Made by a program: the position numbers and the translations under genes. Below are positions 8,857 through 17,262 of a stretch of 64,000 bases of DNA, piece by piece; the stretch's first letter is position 1; every line of letters begins with the position of its first letter. A model generated the notes under the pieces. The model was not told the DNA's origin. It searched no databases and saw nothing but the letters and a program-made list of their open reading frames with translations. The stretch spans positions 62,001-126,000 of the forward strand of contig NZ_JANQKD010000003.1 of assembly GCF_028281305.1 (NCBI RefSeq), given 5' to 3'. The stretch comes from Pelagibius sp. (GTDB lineage: Bacteria; Pseudomonadota; Alphaproteobacteria; Kiloniellales; Kiloniellaceae).

Positions 8857-9706
8857 AGCTGTGCCCGGCCCGCAGCCCCTCGCGCACCCGGTGCGCGATC
8901 TCCGCGAAGTCCTGGCTCTCGCGGCTGTCGAGGGTGCGGTCCGGCGGCAGGTTGCAGTCGATGACGTCGATGATGCGCCCCGGGCGCGGCGACATGACGA
9001 CGATCTTGGAGGACAGGAAGACCGCCTCGGGAATCGAATGGGTGACGAAGATCACCGTCTTGCCCGTACGCTCCCAGAGACGCAGAAGCTGCTCGTTCAG
9101 ATGATCGCGGGTGATCTCGTCGAGGGCGCCGAAGGGCTCGTCCATCAACAACAGGTCCGGCTCGAAAGACAGCGCGCGGGCGATGGAAACCCGCTGCTGC
9201 ATGCCGCCGGAAAGCTGCCAGGGGAACTTCTTCTCGAAGCCCTTGAGGTTCACCAGGTCGAGATAGCGCGCCGCCCGGTCGTGCCGCTCGGCGCTGCTCA
9301 TACCCATGATCTCCAGCGGCAGCATGACGTTGCGCTCGACTGTGCGCCAGGGATAGAGCGCCGGCGCCTGGAAGACGTAGCCGTAGGCGCGGGCCTGGCG
9401 CGCTTCGTGGGGTGAGACGCCGTTCACGCTGATCTGGCCCGCGGTCTGGCGCTCCAGATCGGCGATGACGCGCAGCAGGGTGGTTTTGCCGCAGCCGGAG
9501 GGCCCGATGAAGGAGACGAAGTCCCCGGCGTTGACGGTAAGGTCGACCTCCGACAGAGCATAGACCGGCCCGTCCGCGGTCTCGAAGGTCAGGGAGAGGT
9601 TCCGGACGTCGATGACCGGCCGCGACCGACCTTCGGCCCGGTCCTCGGCACCCGCTTCCCTTGCCGCTGCCCCCGCTTCCTGCTGCATCGCCGCCTCTAG
9701 CGCCAT
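8846..9706 (-). CDS. ABC importer ATPase, SsuB/ThiZ type
   Basis: This 286-residue ATPase has Walker A at 68-76 (GPSGCGKTT), a Q-loop (YVFQAPALYPW), signature LSGGMQQR and Walker B LLLMDEPFGALDE, followed by an H-loop in VTHSIPEA. The first 30 residues are an Ala/Glu/Arg-rich tail; an internal ATG at codon 7 is an alternative start. It energises the two permeases encoded directly downstream. It lies 73 bases after the amidohydrolase gene on the same transcript. Confidence 0.93.
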   Translation of the reverse strand: MALEAAMQQEAGAAAREAGAEDRAEGRSRPVIDVRNLSLTFETADGPVYALSEVDLTVNAGDFVSFIGPSGCGKTTLLRVIADLERQTAGQISVNGVSPHEARQARAYGYVFQAPALYPWRTVERNVMLPLEIMGMSSAERHDRAARYLDLVNLKGFEKKFPWQLSGGMQQRVSIARALSFEPDLLLMDEPFGALDEITRDHLNEQLLRLWERTGKTVIFVTHSIPEAVFLSSKIVVMSPRPGRIIDVIDCNLPPDRTLDSRESQDFAEIAHRVREGLRAGHSYDD

Positions 9707-9779
9707 CCTGTCATGCCCCTCTCACATCCCTGCTCCCTGTGGGGGCTTTGCGCCATTCCGGCCTGTTCGCCCGGAAAGG

Positions 9780-11018
9780 TCAAGCACTAGCCCGCTCCAG
9801 CATGGCATGCAGCAGCACATTGCAGCCCGCCGCCAGATCCTCCGGCGTGGCCGATTCGCTCTCGTTGTGGCTGACCCCGTCCTCGCAGGGCACGAAGATC
9901 ATGGCGGTGGGCGCCACCCGGCTGATATAGCAGGCGTCGTGTCCGGCGCCGGAAATAATGTCCATGTTGCCGTAGCCGGCCGCCCCGGCCGCCTTCTTCA
10001 CCGCCGCGACGCAGTCCGTATCGAAGGCGATCGGCGGCGAACACCAGATGTTCTCGATCGCCGCTTCGACGCCCACCGGATCGCAGATGCCGGCACAGGC
10101 CGCACGCAGTTCGCTTTCCATTTGACTGAGCGTCTCGTCATCGGGATGGCGCAGGTCGACGGTCATGAAGACCGAGCCGGGAATGGTGTTCCGCGAATTG
10201 GGGCTCACCTGCATCATGCCGACCGTGGTGACGGCATGGGGCGGATGGGCCAGGGCGATCTCGTTGATAGCCGTTACCAGCTTGGAGGCAGCCACCAGGG
10301 CATCCTTGCGGCGGTTCATCGGTGTGGTCCCGGCATGGGACTCAGACCCCGTCAGCGTCACCTCGAACCAGCGCTGGCCCTGGGCGCCGGTGACGACGCC
10401 GATGGTCTTTTCCTCCGCCTCCAGGATCGGTCCCTGCTCGATGTGGGCCTCGAAGAAGGCCTTCATCGGATGCTCGCCGGGCGTCTCCTCGCCCAGGTAG
10501 CCGATGCGCTCCAGTTCCTCGCCAATGGTCTTGCCGTCGACGTCGGCGCGGGAATGGCCGTAGTCCAGATCGAAGACCCCGGCAAAAACGCCGGAGGCGA
10601 CCATGGCCGGGGCGAAGCGCGAGCCCTCCTCGTTGGTCCAGACCGAAACCTCAACCGGCGCCGCCGTCTCGATGCCGTGATCGTTCAGGGTCCGGATCAC
10701 CTCCAGGCCCGCCAGCACGCCGAAGACACCGTCGAACTTGCCGCCGGTCGGCTGGGTATCCAGGTGACTGCCGGTGGCGACCGGCGGCAGCGAGGGATCG
10801 CTGCCCGGCCTGCGCGCGAAGATGTTGCCCATCTTGTCGACGGTGATGGAGCAGCCGGCATCCTGGCACCAGCGCACGAAGAGGTCGCGCCCCTCGCGGT
10901 CGAAATCGGTCAGGGCCAGGCGGCAGTTGCCGCCGGCCACGCCCGGGCCGATCCGGGCCATCTCCATCAAGGAGTCCCACAAGCGGTCCTGATTGACCGT
11001 GAGGTTCTTCAAGGTCAT
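9780..11018 (-). CDS. Zn-dependent N-carbamoyl-amino-acid amidohydrolase (beta-ureidopropionase type)
   Basis: This 412-residue M20-family enzyme of the hydantoinase/carbamoylase group has the metal-binding sequence GSHLDTQPTGGKFDG, the acidic pair in WTNEEGSRF, AHIEQGP, and SGAGHDACY near the C terminus. Relatives hydrolyse N-carbamoyl-beta-alanine to beta-alanine, CO2 and ammonia, the last step of reductive uracil breakdown. Operon placement behind PreT and PreA supports this role over an allantoate or L-carbamoylase role. The ATG at 11018 was chosen because GGGGGGA lies about 9 bases upstream; a TTG at 11036 would add six residues. Confidence 0.9.
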   Translation of the reverse strand: MTLKNLTVNQDRLWDSLMEMARIGPGVAGGNCRLALTDFDREGRDLFVRWCQDAGCSITVDKMGNIFARRPGSDPSLPPVATGSHLDTQPTGGKFDGVFGVLAGLEVIRTLNDHGIETAAPVEVSVWTNEEGSRFAPAMVASGVFAGVFDLDYGHSRADVDGKTIGEELERIGYLGEETPGEHPMKAFFEAHIEQGPILEAEEKTIGVVTGAQGQRWFEVTLTGSESHAGTTPMNRRKDALVAASKLVTAINEIALAHPPHAVTTVGMMQVSPNSRNTIPGSVFMTVDLRHPDDETLSQMESELRAACAGICDPVGVEAAIENIWCSPPIAFDTDCVAAVKKAAGAAGYGNMDIISGAGHDACYISRVAPTAMIFVPCEDGVSHNESESATPEDLAAGCNVLLHAMLERASA

Positions 11019-11098
11019 CGAAAAACATCCCCCCAATTAGCCCGCCGGCGGCCAGCCGGCGGATATGCTCTTTGGCCCCCGGCCCTGCGCCCGCGTCC

Positions 11099-12376
11099 CT
11101 ACTCCGCTGCCTTCTGGTTCATCGGGTTGCGCGGGTCCTGGGTCCAGTTCATGTAGTCCTTGCCGTTGTCCACCTCGACCATGGAGATGCAGCCCTCCAC
11201 CGGGCAGACGTGCATGCAGAGATTGCAGCCGACGCACTCGGCGTCGATGACCTCGTAGCGGCGCGACCCGTTGTCCTTCTGTGCTGCGATTGCCTGGTGC
11301 GAGGTATCCTCGCAGGCGATGTGGCAGAGACCGCACTGGATGCAGAGATCCTGGTCGATCTTGGCGACGGTCTCGTAATTGATGTCCAGGTACTGCCAAT
11401 CGGTAACATTGGGCACCGCCGCGCCGCGGAAATCCTCCAACGTCGCATGGCCCTTGCCGTCCATCCAGTAGCCGAGGCCGTCGATCATATCTTCAACGAT
11501 CTTGAAGCCCTTGTGCATGGCCGCCGTGCAGACCTGAACGGAGCCGGCGCCGAGGCTCATGAACTCCGCCGCATCGCGCCAGTCGCTGATGCCGCCGATG
11601 CCGGAGATCGGCAGGCCGGCGCACTCCGGGTCGCGCGCGATCTCGGCCACCATGTGCATGGCGATGGGCTTCACCGCCGGGCCGCAGTAGCCGCCGTGGC
11701 TGCCCTTGCCCCCCACCGTCGGCGTCGGCGCCATGATGTCGAGATCCACCGACATGATGGAGTTGATGGTGTTGATCAGGGAGACCGCGTCGGCCCCGCC
11801 CGCCTTGGCCGCCCGTGCCGGCCCCAGCACGTTGGTGACGTTGGGGGTCAGCTTCACGAAGACCGGCATGCGGCTGTGCTTCTTGCACCAGCGGGTCACC
11901 ATCTCGATGTACTCCGGCACCTGGCCGACGGCGGAGCCCATACCCCGTTCAGACATGCCATGGGGACAGCCGAAGTTCAGTTCCACCGCGTCGGCCTCGG
12001 TCTCCTCCACCTGCTTCAGGATGTTGCGCCAGTTCTCTTCCTCGCAGGGCACCATGAGGGAGACCACCATGGCGCGGTCCGGCCAGTCGCGCTTCACCTG
12101 CTTGATCTCGCGCAGGTTCACGTCCAGGGGCCGGTCGGTGATCAGTTCGATGTTGTTGAAGCCGGCCATGCGGGTGCCGTTGTAGGTCATGGCCCCGTAA
12201 CGCGACGAGACATTTACGATGGGCGGATCCTCGCCCAGGGTCTTCCAGACTACGCCGCCCCAGCCGGCCTTGAAGGCACGGACGACGTTGTATTCCTTGT
12301 CCGTCGGCGGCGCCGAGGCCAGCCAGAAGGGATTGGGGGACTTTACACCGGCGATGTCGCAACGAATGTCAGCCAT
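11099..12376 (-). CDS. preA: Dihydropyrimidine dehydrogenase, FMN subunit PreA
   Basis: This 425-residue protein has an FMN-binding TIM barrel of the dihydroorotate dehydrogenase type (about 1-310) and a C-terminal ferredoxin-like part with two 4Fe-4S motifs (CIQCGLCHIAC and CVGCNLCMHVC). With PreT it reduces uracil and thymine to the dihydro forms using NADH. The substrate loop contains NFGCPHGMSERGMGSAVGQ; as I recall, mammalian enzymes have a Cys where this one has Val150, as does E. coli PreA. It starts 43 bases after preT, consistent with an operon. Confidence 0.95.
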   Translation of the reverse strand: MADIRCDIAGVKSPNPFWLASAPPTDKEYNVVRAFKAGWGGVVWKTLGEDPPIVNVSSRYGAMTYNGTRMAGFNNIELITDRPLDVNLREIKQVKRDWPDRAMVVSLMVPCEEENWRNILKQVEETEADAVELNFGCPHGMSERGMGSAVGQVPEYIEMVTRWCKKHSRMPVFVKLTPNVTNVLGPARAAKAGGADAVSLINTINSIMSVDLDIMAPTPTVGGKGSHGGYCGPAVKPIAMHMVAEIARDPECAGLPISGIGGISDWRDAAEFMSLGAGSVQVCTAAMHKGFKIVEDMIDGLGYWMDGKGHATLEDFRGAAVPNVTDWQYLDINYETVAKIDQDLCIQCGLCHIACEDTSHQAIAAQKDNGSRRYEVIDAECVGCNLCMHVCPVEGCISMVEVDNGKDYMNWTQDPRNPMNQKAAE

Positions 12377-12419
12377 GTCCTTGCCTCCCGGGCCGCAGCC
12401 CTTCCTGCTTGCGGCCCTC

Positions 12420-13769
12420 TCAGGACCGCAGAAAACGATTGATGGACTCCGCCGCCAGCTTGCCGTCCTGCACGGCGGCGACGGTCAGGTCCTCACTGAC
12501 CGCCACGCAGTCGCCGCCGGCCCAGACGTCGGGCAGCGAGGTCTGGCGCTCGTCGTTGACGGCGATGCAGGCGCCGTCCATCTCCAGGAGCTCGCTGCCG
12601 CCGTTGGCCTGCGGCAGGGGCAGCATCTCCTGGCCGATGGCCTTGAAGACCATGTCGGCGGGCACGCTGAAGGCATCGCCGGTGCCGCCGAGCCGCCCAT
12701 TGTCGTCAAGCTGCGTGTACTCGAAAACCACATCGGTGACGTGATCATGGGCACCGCGGATCTGGCGCGGCTGGGCCCAGTGCTTGATCTTTACGCCGTT
12801 GACCTGGGCGAACTCCTGCTCGTGCCCGGTCGCCGACATGGCCTCCGGCCCGCGGCGGTAGACCAGCGTCACGTCCTCTGCCCCCAGACGCTTGGTCTGG
12901 ACAGCGATGTCGATGGCGGTGTTGCCGCCGCCGATCACCACCACCTTGCGGCCCACCGGCAGGCTGGCCAGATTGTCGCTCTGGCGCAGGTCGGCGATGA
13001 AATCGACGGCGTTATAGACGCCGCCCAGGTCCTCGCCCTCCAGCCCCAGCGCCCGCACGCCGCCGAGCCCCATACCCAGAAAGACCGCGTCGTAGTCGCG
13101 CCTGAGGTCCGCCAGGGCGATGTCGCGCCCCAGCGCCTGGCCGTTGCGGATCTCGATGCCGCCGATCTCCAGGATGAAATCGACCTCACGGTGGGCAAAG
13201 TCCTCCGGCACCTTGTAGGCCGCGATGCCGTACTCGTTGAGGCCGCCGGCCTTGGCCTTGGCCTCGAAGACCACGACGTCGTGGCCGTGCATCGCCAGAC
13301 GGTGTGCGCAGGAAAGCCCCGCCGGACCGGCACCTACCACGGCAACCCGCTTGCCCGTCGGCTCGGCGCGCTGGAAAGGGTGCGCAGCGTCGTCCATCAC
13401 CGCATCGGTGGCATAGCGCTGCAGCAGACCGATCTGCACCGGCTTGTGCTCCTGCGTGTTGCGCACGCAGGCCTCCTGGCAGAGCACCTCCGTCGGACAG
13501 ACCCGTGCGCAGGCCCCGCCCATTACGTTCTCGTCCAGAATGTCCTGCGCAGCGCCGCGCACGTTGTCGGTCGAGATCTTGCGGATGAAGCTCGGGATAT
13601 CGATGCCGGTGGGACAGGCCTCGATGCAGGGCGCGTCGTAGCAGAAATAGCAGCGGCTCGCCTCGATCAACGCCGCCTTGCGGTCCAGCGGCGGATGCAC
13701 GTCGCTGAAGTTTTCCGCGTAATCGGAATCGGTCAAGCGCCCGGCCGCAATGTCCGGTTGGTTACCCAT
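12420..13769 (-). CDS. preT: Dihydropyrimidine dehydrogenase, NAD(H)/FAD subunit PreT
   Basis: This 449-residue flavoprotein of the glutamate-synthase small-subunit type has N-terminal cysteine clusters for two Fe-S centres (CYFCYDAPCIEAC and the GGACARVCPTEVLCQEAC region), an FAD-binding GAGPAGLSC and an NAD-binding GGGNTAID. It passes electrons from NADH to PreA. The ATG at 13769 was preferred because GGGGAG lies 7 bases upstream; an in-frame ATG 18 bases earlier has no such site. It is the first gene of the operon, next to the RutR-type operators. Confidence 0.94.
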   Translation of the reverse strand: MGNQPDIAAGRLTDSDYAENFSDVHPPLDRKAALIEASRCYFCYDAPCIEACPTGIDIPSFIRKISTDNVRGAAQDILDENVMGGACARVCPTEVLCQEACVRNTQEHKPVQIGLLQRYATDAVMDDAAHPFQRAEPTGKRVAVVGAGPAGLSCAHRLAMHGHDVVVFEAKAKAGGLNEYGIAAYKVPEDFAHREVDFILEIGGIEIRNGQALGRDIALADLRRDYDAVFLGMGLGGVRALGLEGEDLGGVYNAVDFIADLRQSDNLASLPVGRKVVVIGGGNTAIDIAVQTKRLGAEDVTLVYRRGPEAMSATGHEQEFAQVNGVKIKHWAQPRQIRGAHDHVTDVVFEYTQLDDNGRLGGTGDAFSVPADMVFKAIGQEMLPLPQANGGSELLEMDGACIAVNDERQTSLPDVWAGGDCVAVSEDLTVAAVQDGKLAAESINRFLRS

Positions 13770-13847
13770 CCTGATCTCCCCGATCATTTGCTTGCTTACG
13801 CACTTCCGGCGTATTGCTTCTTTGTTGAGGATGACTGTAGCGTTGCC

Positions 13848-13863
13848 TTGACCAAGCGGTCAA
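13848..13863. promoter_or_regulatory. rutR: RutR-type operator, box 1
   Basis: TTGACCAAGCGGTCAA differs at one base from the RutR consensus palindrome TTGACCANNTGGTCAA. On the minus strand its TTGACC could serve as a -35 element for preT, with TACAGT 18 bases further as -10. It would let RutR repress the catabolic operon until uracil or thymine binds. Confidence 0.85.
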
Positions 13864-13869
13864 TTAATT

Positions 13870-13885
13870 TTGACCAGTTGGTCAG
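13870..13885. promoter_or_regulatory. rutR: RutR-type operator, box 2
   Basis: TTGACCAGTTGGTCAG also differs at one base from the RutR palindrome. Its centre is 22 bases from that of box 1, about two helical turns, so two dimers would bind the same face. TTGACC here plus GCTATC 17 bases on is a candidate rutR promoter, implying autoregulation. Confidence 0.85.
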
Positions 13886-13953
13886 GTTTTGCGCTATCCT
13901 TGTGCGTGCGAACGGTCGGTTCGAAAGACGCGATAGGAAAACAAAGAAAGCCG

Positions 13954-14661
13954 ATGAGCGAAACGGCAGCAAAAGAAGGCCCAGTAAAAGAGGCCGGGAA
14001 AGAGCCCGGAAAAGAGGCCGAGAAAGAGGAAACCGCCCCCGGCCACATCCGGCTGCGCAACAGGGCGCTTATTCTCGAGGCCGCCGAAGAGATCTTCGCC
14101 GAGCAGGGCTACCGCGGCGCCACCACGGCAGCCATTGCCGAGCGCGCCGGCCTGCCCAAGGCCAACGTCCATTACTACTTCGGCACCAAGGAGGCGCTTT
14201 ACCGCGCCGTGCTCGACGACATTCTGACGCTCTGGCTGGGCGAACTCGACCGGCTGACGGAAGACAGCGATCCGGCCGAAGCGCTGGCGGACTACATCCG
14301 CGCCAAGATCCGCCACTCGCGCGAGCGCCCCCTCGCCTCGCGGGTCTACGCCAACGAGATGATCCGCGGCGCCAAACACACCGGCGACTTTCTGAAGAAC
14401 GACCTGAAAAGCCTTGTGGCTCAGAAGTCGAAGGTGCTGGAAAGCTGGGTGCGCCAAGGCAAGATCGAGCCGGTGGACCCCGTCCATCTGTTCTCGGTGA
14501 TCTGGGCGGCGACCCAGCACTACGCCGATTTCGAGGCGCAGGTCAGTGCCCTGGTCGGCCGCCGCCAGCTCGCCGCCAAGGACTACGACACTGCCGCCGA
14601 GACGGTCGTGCGCATGGTGCTGCGCGGTTGCGGGCTGAGCTACCGGGGTGCAGCGGAATGA
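13954..14661 (+). CDS. rutR: TetR-family pyrimidine regulator RutR
   Basis: This 235-residue TetR regulator has its helix-turn-helix at about 57-76 (TAAIAERAGLPKANVHYYF). The core matches E. coli RutR in several places, including YYF..KEALY.AVL and WAATQHYADF. RutR binds uracil or thymine and then leaves its TTGACCA-N2-TGGTCAA sites, two of which lie just upstream. The chosen ATG leaves a 30-residue N-terminal tail rich in Lys and Glu built from KE-containing repeats, which E. coli RutR lacks in this form. An open frame extends further upstream but runs over the operator. It is divergent from preT and overlaps a tiny downstream frame by 4 bases. Confidence 0.93.
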   Translation: MSETAAKEGPVKEAGKEPGKEAEKEETAPGHIRLRNRALILEAAEEIFAEQGYRGATTAAIAERAGLPKANVHYYFGTKEALYRAVLDDILTLWLGELDRLTEDSDPAEALADYIRAKIRHSRERPLASRVYANEMIRGAKHTGDFLKNDLKSLVAQKSKVLESWVRQGKIEPVDPVHLFSVIWAATQHYADFEAQVSALVGRRQLAAKDYDTAAETVVRMVLRGCGLSYRGAAE

Positions 14662-14741
14662 TCAAAGCGGTGGTGCTGCTGAAGCGCAAGGACGAACTCT
14701 CGGCGCAGTCCTTCGAGCCGCCCTTCCCTGCAGAGGGATGA
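14658..14741 (+). pseudogene. 27-codon frame resembling the start of an EthD-family protein
   Basis: The ATG overlaps the rutR stop (ATGA) and the frame ends 4 bases before the next gene. The 27 residues begin MIKAVVLLKRKDELSAQSFE, which looks like the first strand and helix of EthD-domain proteins (typically about 100 residues), then stop after PPFPAEG. It could be a truncated EthD gene whose body was deleted, or a short leader coupled to the dehydrogenase gene. The similarity is by eye only. Confidence 0.45.
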
Positions 14742-14745
14742 TCTG

Positions 14746-15675
14746 ATGGCTCTGGTGGTGCGCGTCGGCAACGCCCGTGCCGAATGGTGGCGGGAGAAAC
14801 TGCAGGGCCTGCTGCCGGACATCGACTGCCGCGACTGGGAAACACCCGGGGACAAGGCCGATGTGGAGTACGCCGTGGTCTGGAAGCCGCCGCCCGGCGG
14901 CCTCAGGACCTTCCCCAATCTGAAGTGCGTCGTCTCCATGGGCGCCGGCATCGACCATGTGCTGGTGGACCCGGACCTGCCCAAGCACCTGCCCGTCATC
15001 CGCACGGTGGGCGACGACCTGCGCCAGCGTATGCGCGAGTACGTCGCGCTCCACGTGCTGCGCCACCACCGCCGCCTGCCGGACATCCAGGCCGCGCAGC
15101 AGCGCAAGGCCTGGGATCAGATCATCACGCCACCGGCGCCGGAACGGCATGTCGCGGTGCTGGGCCTCGGCAACATGGGCGCCGAGGTGGCGCGCACCCT
15201 GGCGGGGATCGGGTTCGCCGTACACGGCTGGTCGCGGCGCCCGAAAGACCTGAACGGGATTGTCTGCCATCACGGCGAAGCCGGGCTCGCCGAACTGCTG
15301 CCCCTGGCCGAGATCCTGATCTGCCTGCTGCCCCTCACGCCGGCGACCGAGGGCATCCTGAACAAGTCCCTCTTCGCGCAACTGCCCGAAGGGGCGGCCG
15401 TGATCAACGTCGGACGCGGCGGCCATCTGGTCGAGGAAGACCTGGTCCCGGCGCTCGACAGCGGGCAGCTCTCCGGCGCCACCCTGGACGTGCTGCGCCA
15501 GGAACCGCCGCCGGAGGACCACCCCTTCTGGACCCATCCCAAGGTGCTGCTGACCCCCCACATCGCCAGCCTGATCGACCCGGAGGCCGGCGCCAAGGTG
15601 ATCGCCGAGAACATCCGCCGCTTCCGCGCCGGCGAGCCGGTCCCCGACCTGGTCGATCTGGAACAGGGCTACTAG
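14746..15675 (+). CDS. D-2-hydroxyacid dehydrogenase, GhrA-like
   Basis: This 309-residue NAD(P)-dependent reductase has the nucleotide-binding GLGNMG at 140-145, the catalytic residues R224 (NVGRGG), E253 (DVLRQEP) and H272 (LTPHIAS), and the typical two-lobed layout. GhrA-type enzymes reduce glyoxylate and hydroxypyruvate. The gene follows rutR and the tiny frame with almost no gap, so it may be cotranscribed with rutR. A role in disposing of semialdehyde or keto-acid products of pyrimidine breakdown is possible but not shown. Confidence 0.9.
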   Translation: MALVVRVGNARAEWWREKLQGLLPDIDCRDWETPGDKADVEYAVVWKPPPGGLRTFPNLKCVVSMGAGIDHVLVDPDLPKHLPVIRTVGDDLRQRMREYVALHVLRHHRRLPDIQAAQQRKAWDQIITPPAPERHVAVLGLGNMGAEVARTLAGIGFAVHGWSRRPKDLNGIVCHHGEAGLAELLPLAEILICLLPLTPATEGILNKSLFAQLPEGAAVINVGRGGHLVEEDLVPALDSGQLSGATLDVLRQEPPPEDHPFWTHPKVLLTPHIASLIDPEAGAKVIAENIRRFRAGEPVPDLVDLEQGY

Positions 15676-15865
15676 CGAACCAAAGCATAATCTTAAATTA
15701 CGATCTCATTCCATTGAGATATAATAGAGTTTTTGCTTTGCTACGCGGCTCTCTACGCCGAACAGAGTAGACCTTTGGTGAACCTTCTCGTTGATCCGGC
15801 GACGTACTATCTTATCTGAGACAAGCGTTTATCTGAGGCCCAACGCGGGCGGAACGGGGGAAGAC
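15676..15865 (+). promoter_or_regulatory. AT-rich intergenic region before the D,D-carboxypeptidase gene
   Basis: This 190-base spacer is clearly richer in A and T than its surroundings. It contains a small inverted repeat (ATCTCA 15703-15708 with TGAGAT 15715-15720) followed by a short T run, and a direct repeat TTATCTGAG at 15812-15820 and 15829-15837. The repeats may be regulator sites; no regulator can be named. Confidence 0.35.
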
Positions 15866-17074
15866 ATGTCGGGATGGAGGCGATGGGCGCTGCTGTTCGC
15901 TGCGTTTGTCTGCGTGTTCCCCGGTCTTTCCCGCGCCGAGACACCCAAGGGCGCCGTTCTGGTGATCGAGGCGGAGACCGCCGCGGTCCTGCAGGCCGAG
16001 AACGCCACGCATCTGTGGTACCCCGCCTCCCTCACCAAGGTCATGACCGCCTACATGGTCTTCGAGGCGCTGGCCGACGGCCGCCTGGCGCTCGACCAGA
16101 AAGTCCCGATTTCCAAGCACGCCGCCGGCCAGTCGCCGACCAAGCTCGGCCTCGGCGCCGGCAAGCAGGTGCGCGTAGGCCTCTTGTTGGATGCCATGAT
16201 CGTGCGCTCCGCCAACGACGCGGCGGTGGCTCTGGCCGAGGCGGTCAGCGGCAGCGAGGAGGCTTTCGCCACCGCCATGACCCGCAAGGCCCGCGCGCTC
16301 GGCATGCGGCGCACGGTGTTCAAGAATGCCTCCGGCCTGCCGGACCAGATGCAGGTCACCACCGCCAAGGACATGGCGATCCTGGCGCGTGCGCAGCTCA
16401 AGACCTTTCCGCAGCACTTCGCCCGCTTCTCCAAAACCCAGTTCATGCTGAACCGCCGCGCGCGGCCCACCACCAACGGCTGGATGGTCGGCTATCCCGG
16501 TGCCGACGGATTCAAGACCGGCTTCACCTGCGGCTCCGGCTACAACCTGATCGGCACGGCGGAGCGGGACGGGCGGCGAGTGATCGCGGTTGTTCTGGGC
16601 GGCAAGACCAGCGGTGTCCGCAACGCCCGCATGACCAAGCTTATGAACACGGCCTTCGCGGCGCCCTCGCCGGGTGCCGACGCCGGGACCCTCGGGTCTC
16701 TGCCCGCCACGCCGACCACCGCGGTTCCCTACGTGCTGCCCGGCGGACAGTGCGCGGTGGCGCCGGCGGTCGGCACCGCCCCCAGCGACGGCAAGCTGCC
16801 GGGCTGGGGCCTGGTGCTCGGTTCCTTCGCCAGCAAGGCCCAGGCCAACGCAATCATCAAGGGCCACCGCCAGTCCCTGAAAGAGGTCACGCGGCACGGA
16901 CGCCCGGCGGTGATCGCCAAGCTGCGCCACGACCCGCAGCTCTACACAGCCCTGCTGGTCGACCTGAACCAGCGCGACGCCGGCGAGGCCTGCAAACATC
17001 TCTGGAGCCTCGGCCACTACTGCCTGGCAGTGCCGCCCAAGCTGCTGAACAATCCGGACACGCTCTGGCGCTGA
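15866..17074 (+). CDS. D-alanyl-D-alanine carboxypeptidase (PBP5/6, DacF type) with SPOR-like C terminus
   Basis: This 402-residue exported serine peptidase trims the terminal D-Ala of peptidoglycan stem peptides in the periplasm. The ATG at 15866 follows GGGGGAAG. A signal peptide covers residues 1-24. The active site is S55-L-T-K58 (SLTK), S115-A-N117 and K217-T-G219. After about residue 310 the usual membrane-anchoring tail is replaced by a segment starting GWGLVLGSFASKAQAN, which looks like a SPOR peptidoglycan-binding domain, as in other alphaproteobacterial members. It stands alone on its strand. Confidence 0.93.
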   Translation: MSGWRRWALLFAAFVCVFPGLSRAETPKGAVLVIEAETAAVLQAENATHLWYPASLTKVMTAYMVFEALADGRLALDQKVPISKHAAGQSPTKLGLGAGKQVRVGLLLDAMIVRSANDAAVALAEAVSGSEEAFATAMTRKARALGMRRTVFKNASGLPDQMQVTTAKDMAILARAQLKTFPQHFARFSKTQFMLNRRARPTTNGWMVGYPGADGFKTGFTCGSGYNLIGTAERDGRRVIAVVLGGKTSGVRNARMTKLMNTAFAAPSPGADAGTLGSLPATPTTAVPYVLPGGQCAVAPAVGTAPSDGKLPGWGLVLGSFASKAQANAIIKGHRQSLKEVTRHGRPAVIAKLRHDPQLYTALLVDLNQRDAGEACKHLWSLGHYCLAVPPKLLNNPDTLWR

Positions 17075-17262
17075 CGCGCGCGCGTCGATCGCACCGTCCT
17101 CCTGCCCCTTCTTGTGAACGTCGCGGCGATTGCCAAAGCAGTGAGCCGCCACTAGCATTGATCGTTGGTGTGCCAAGCACTTAGGACGGCGGCCCGAAGA
17201 ACCGTCCGGCCGGCCACCCCCAGCTCTTCTTTCAGGTCCAAACAACAATGCGGGAGGAAACC

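Noticed and set aside
9612..11156. A 514-codon plus-strand frame opposite the amidohydrolase gene
   Set aside because: Composition bias only; the minus strand has complete M20 metal motifs.
5631..13769. Thiamine (TPP) riboswitch for the THI5-like importer
   Set aside because: No THI-box-like sequence was found before the operon or the importer genes; the RutR sites explain control better.
12219..14741. An 840-codon open frame on the plus strand across preT and rutR
   Set aside because: It is antisense to preT, whose motifs are unmistakable. High GC leaves few stops in the opposite strand; the translation is Arg/His/Gly-rich without any domain. Only its last 27 codons are kept, as the EthD-like remnant.
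17073..17086. GACGCGCGCGCGTC palindrome at the end of the D,D-carboxypeptidase gene
   Set aside because: A simple CG alternation of this length is expected by chance in such GC-rich DNA and overlaps a stop codon.
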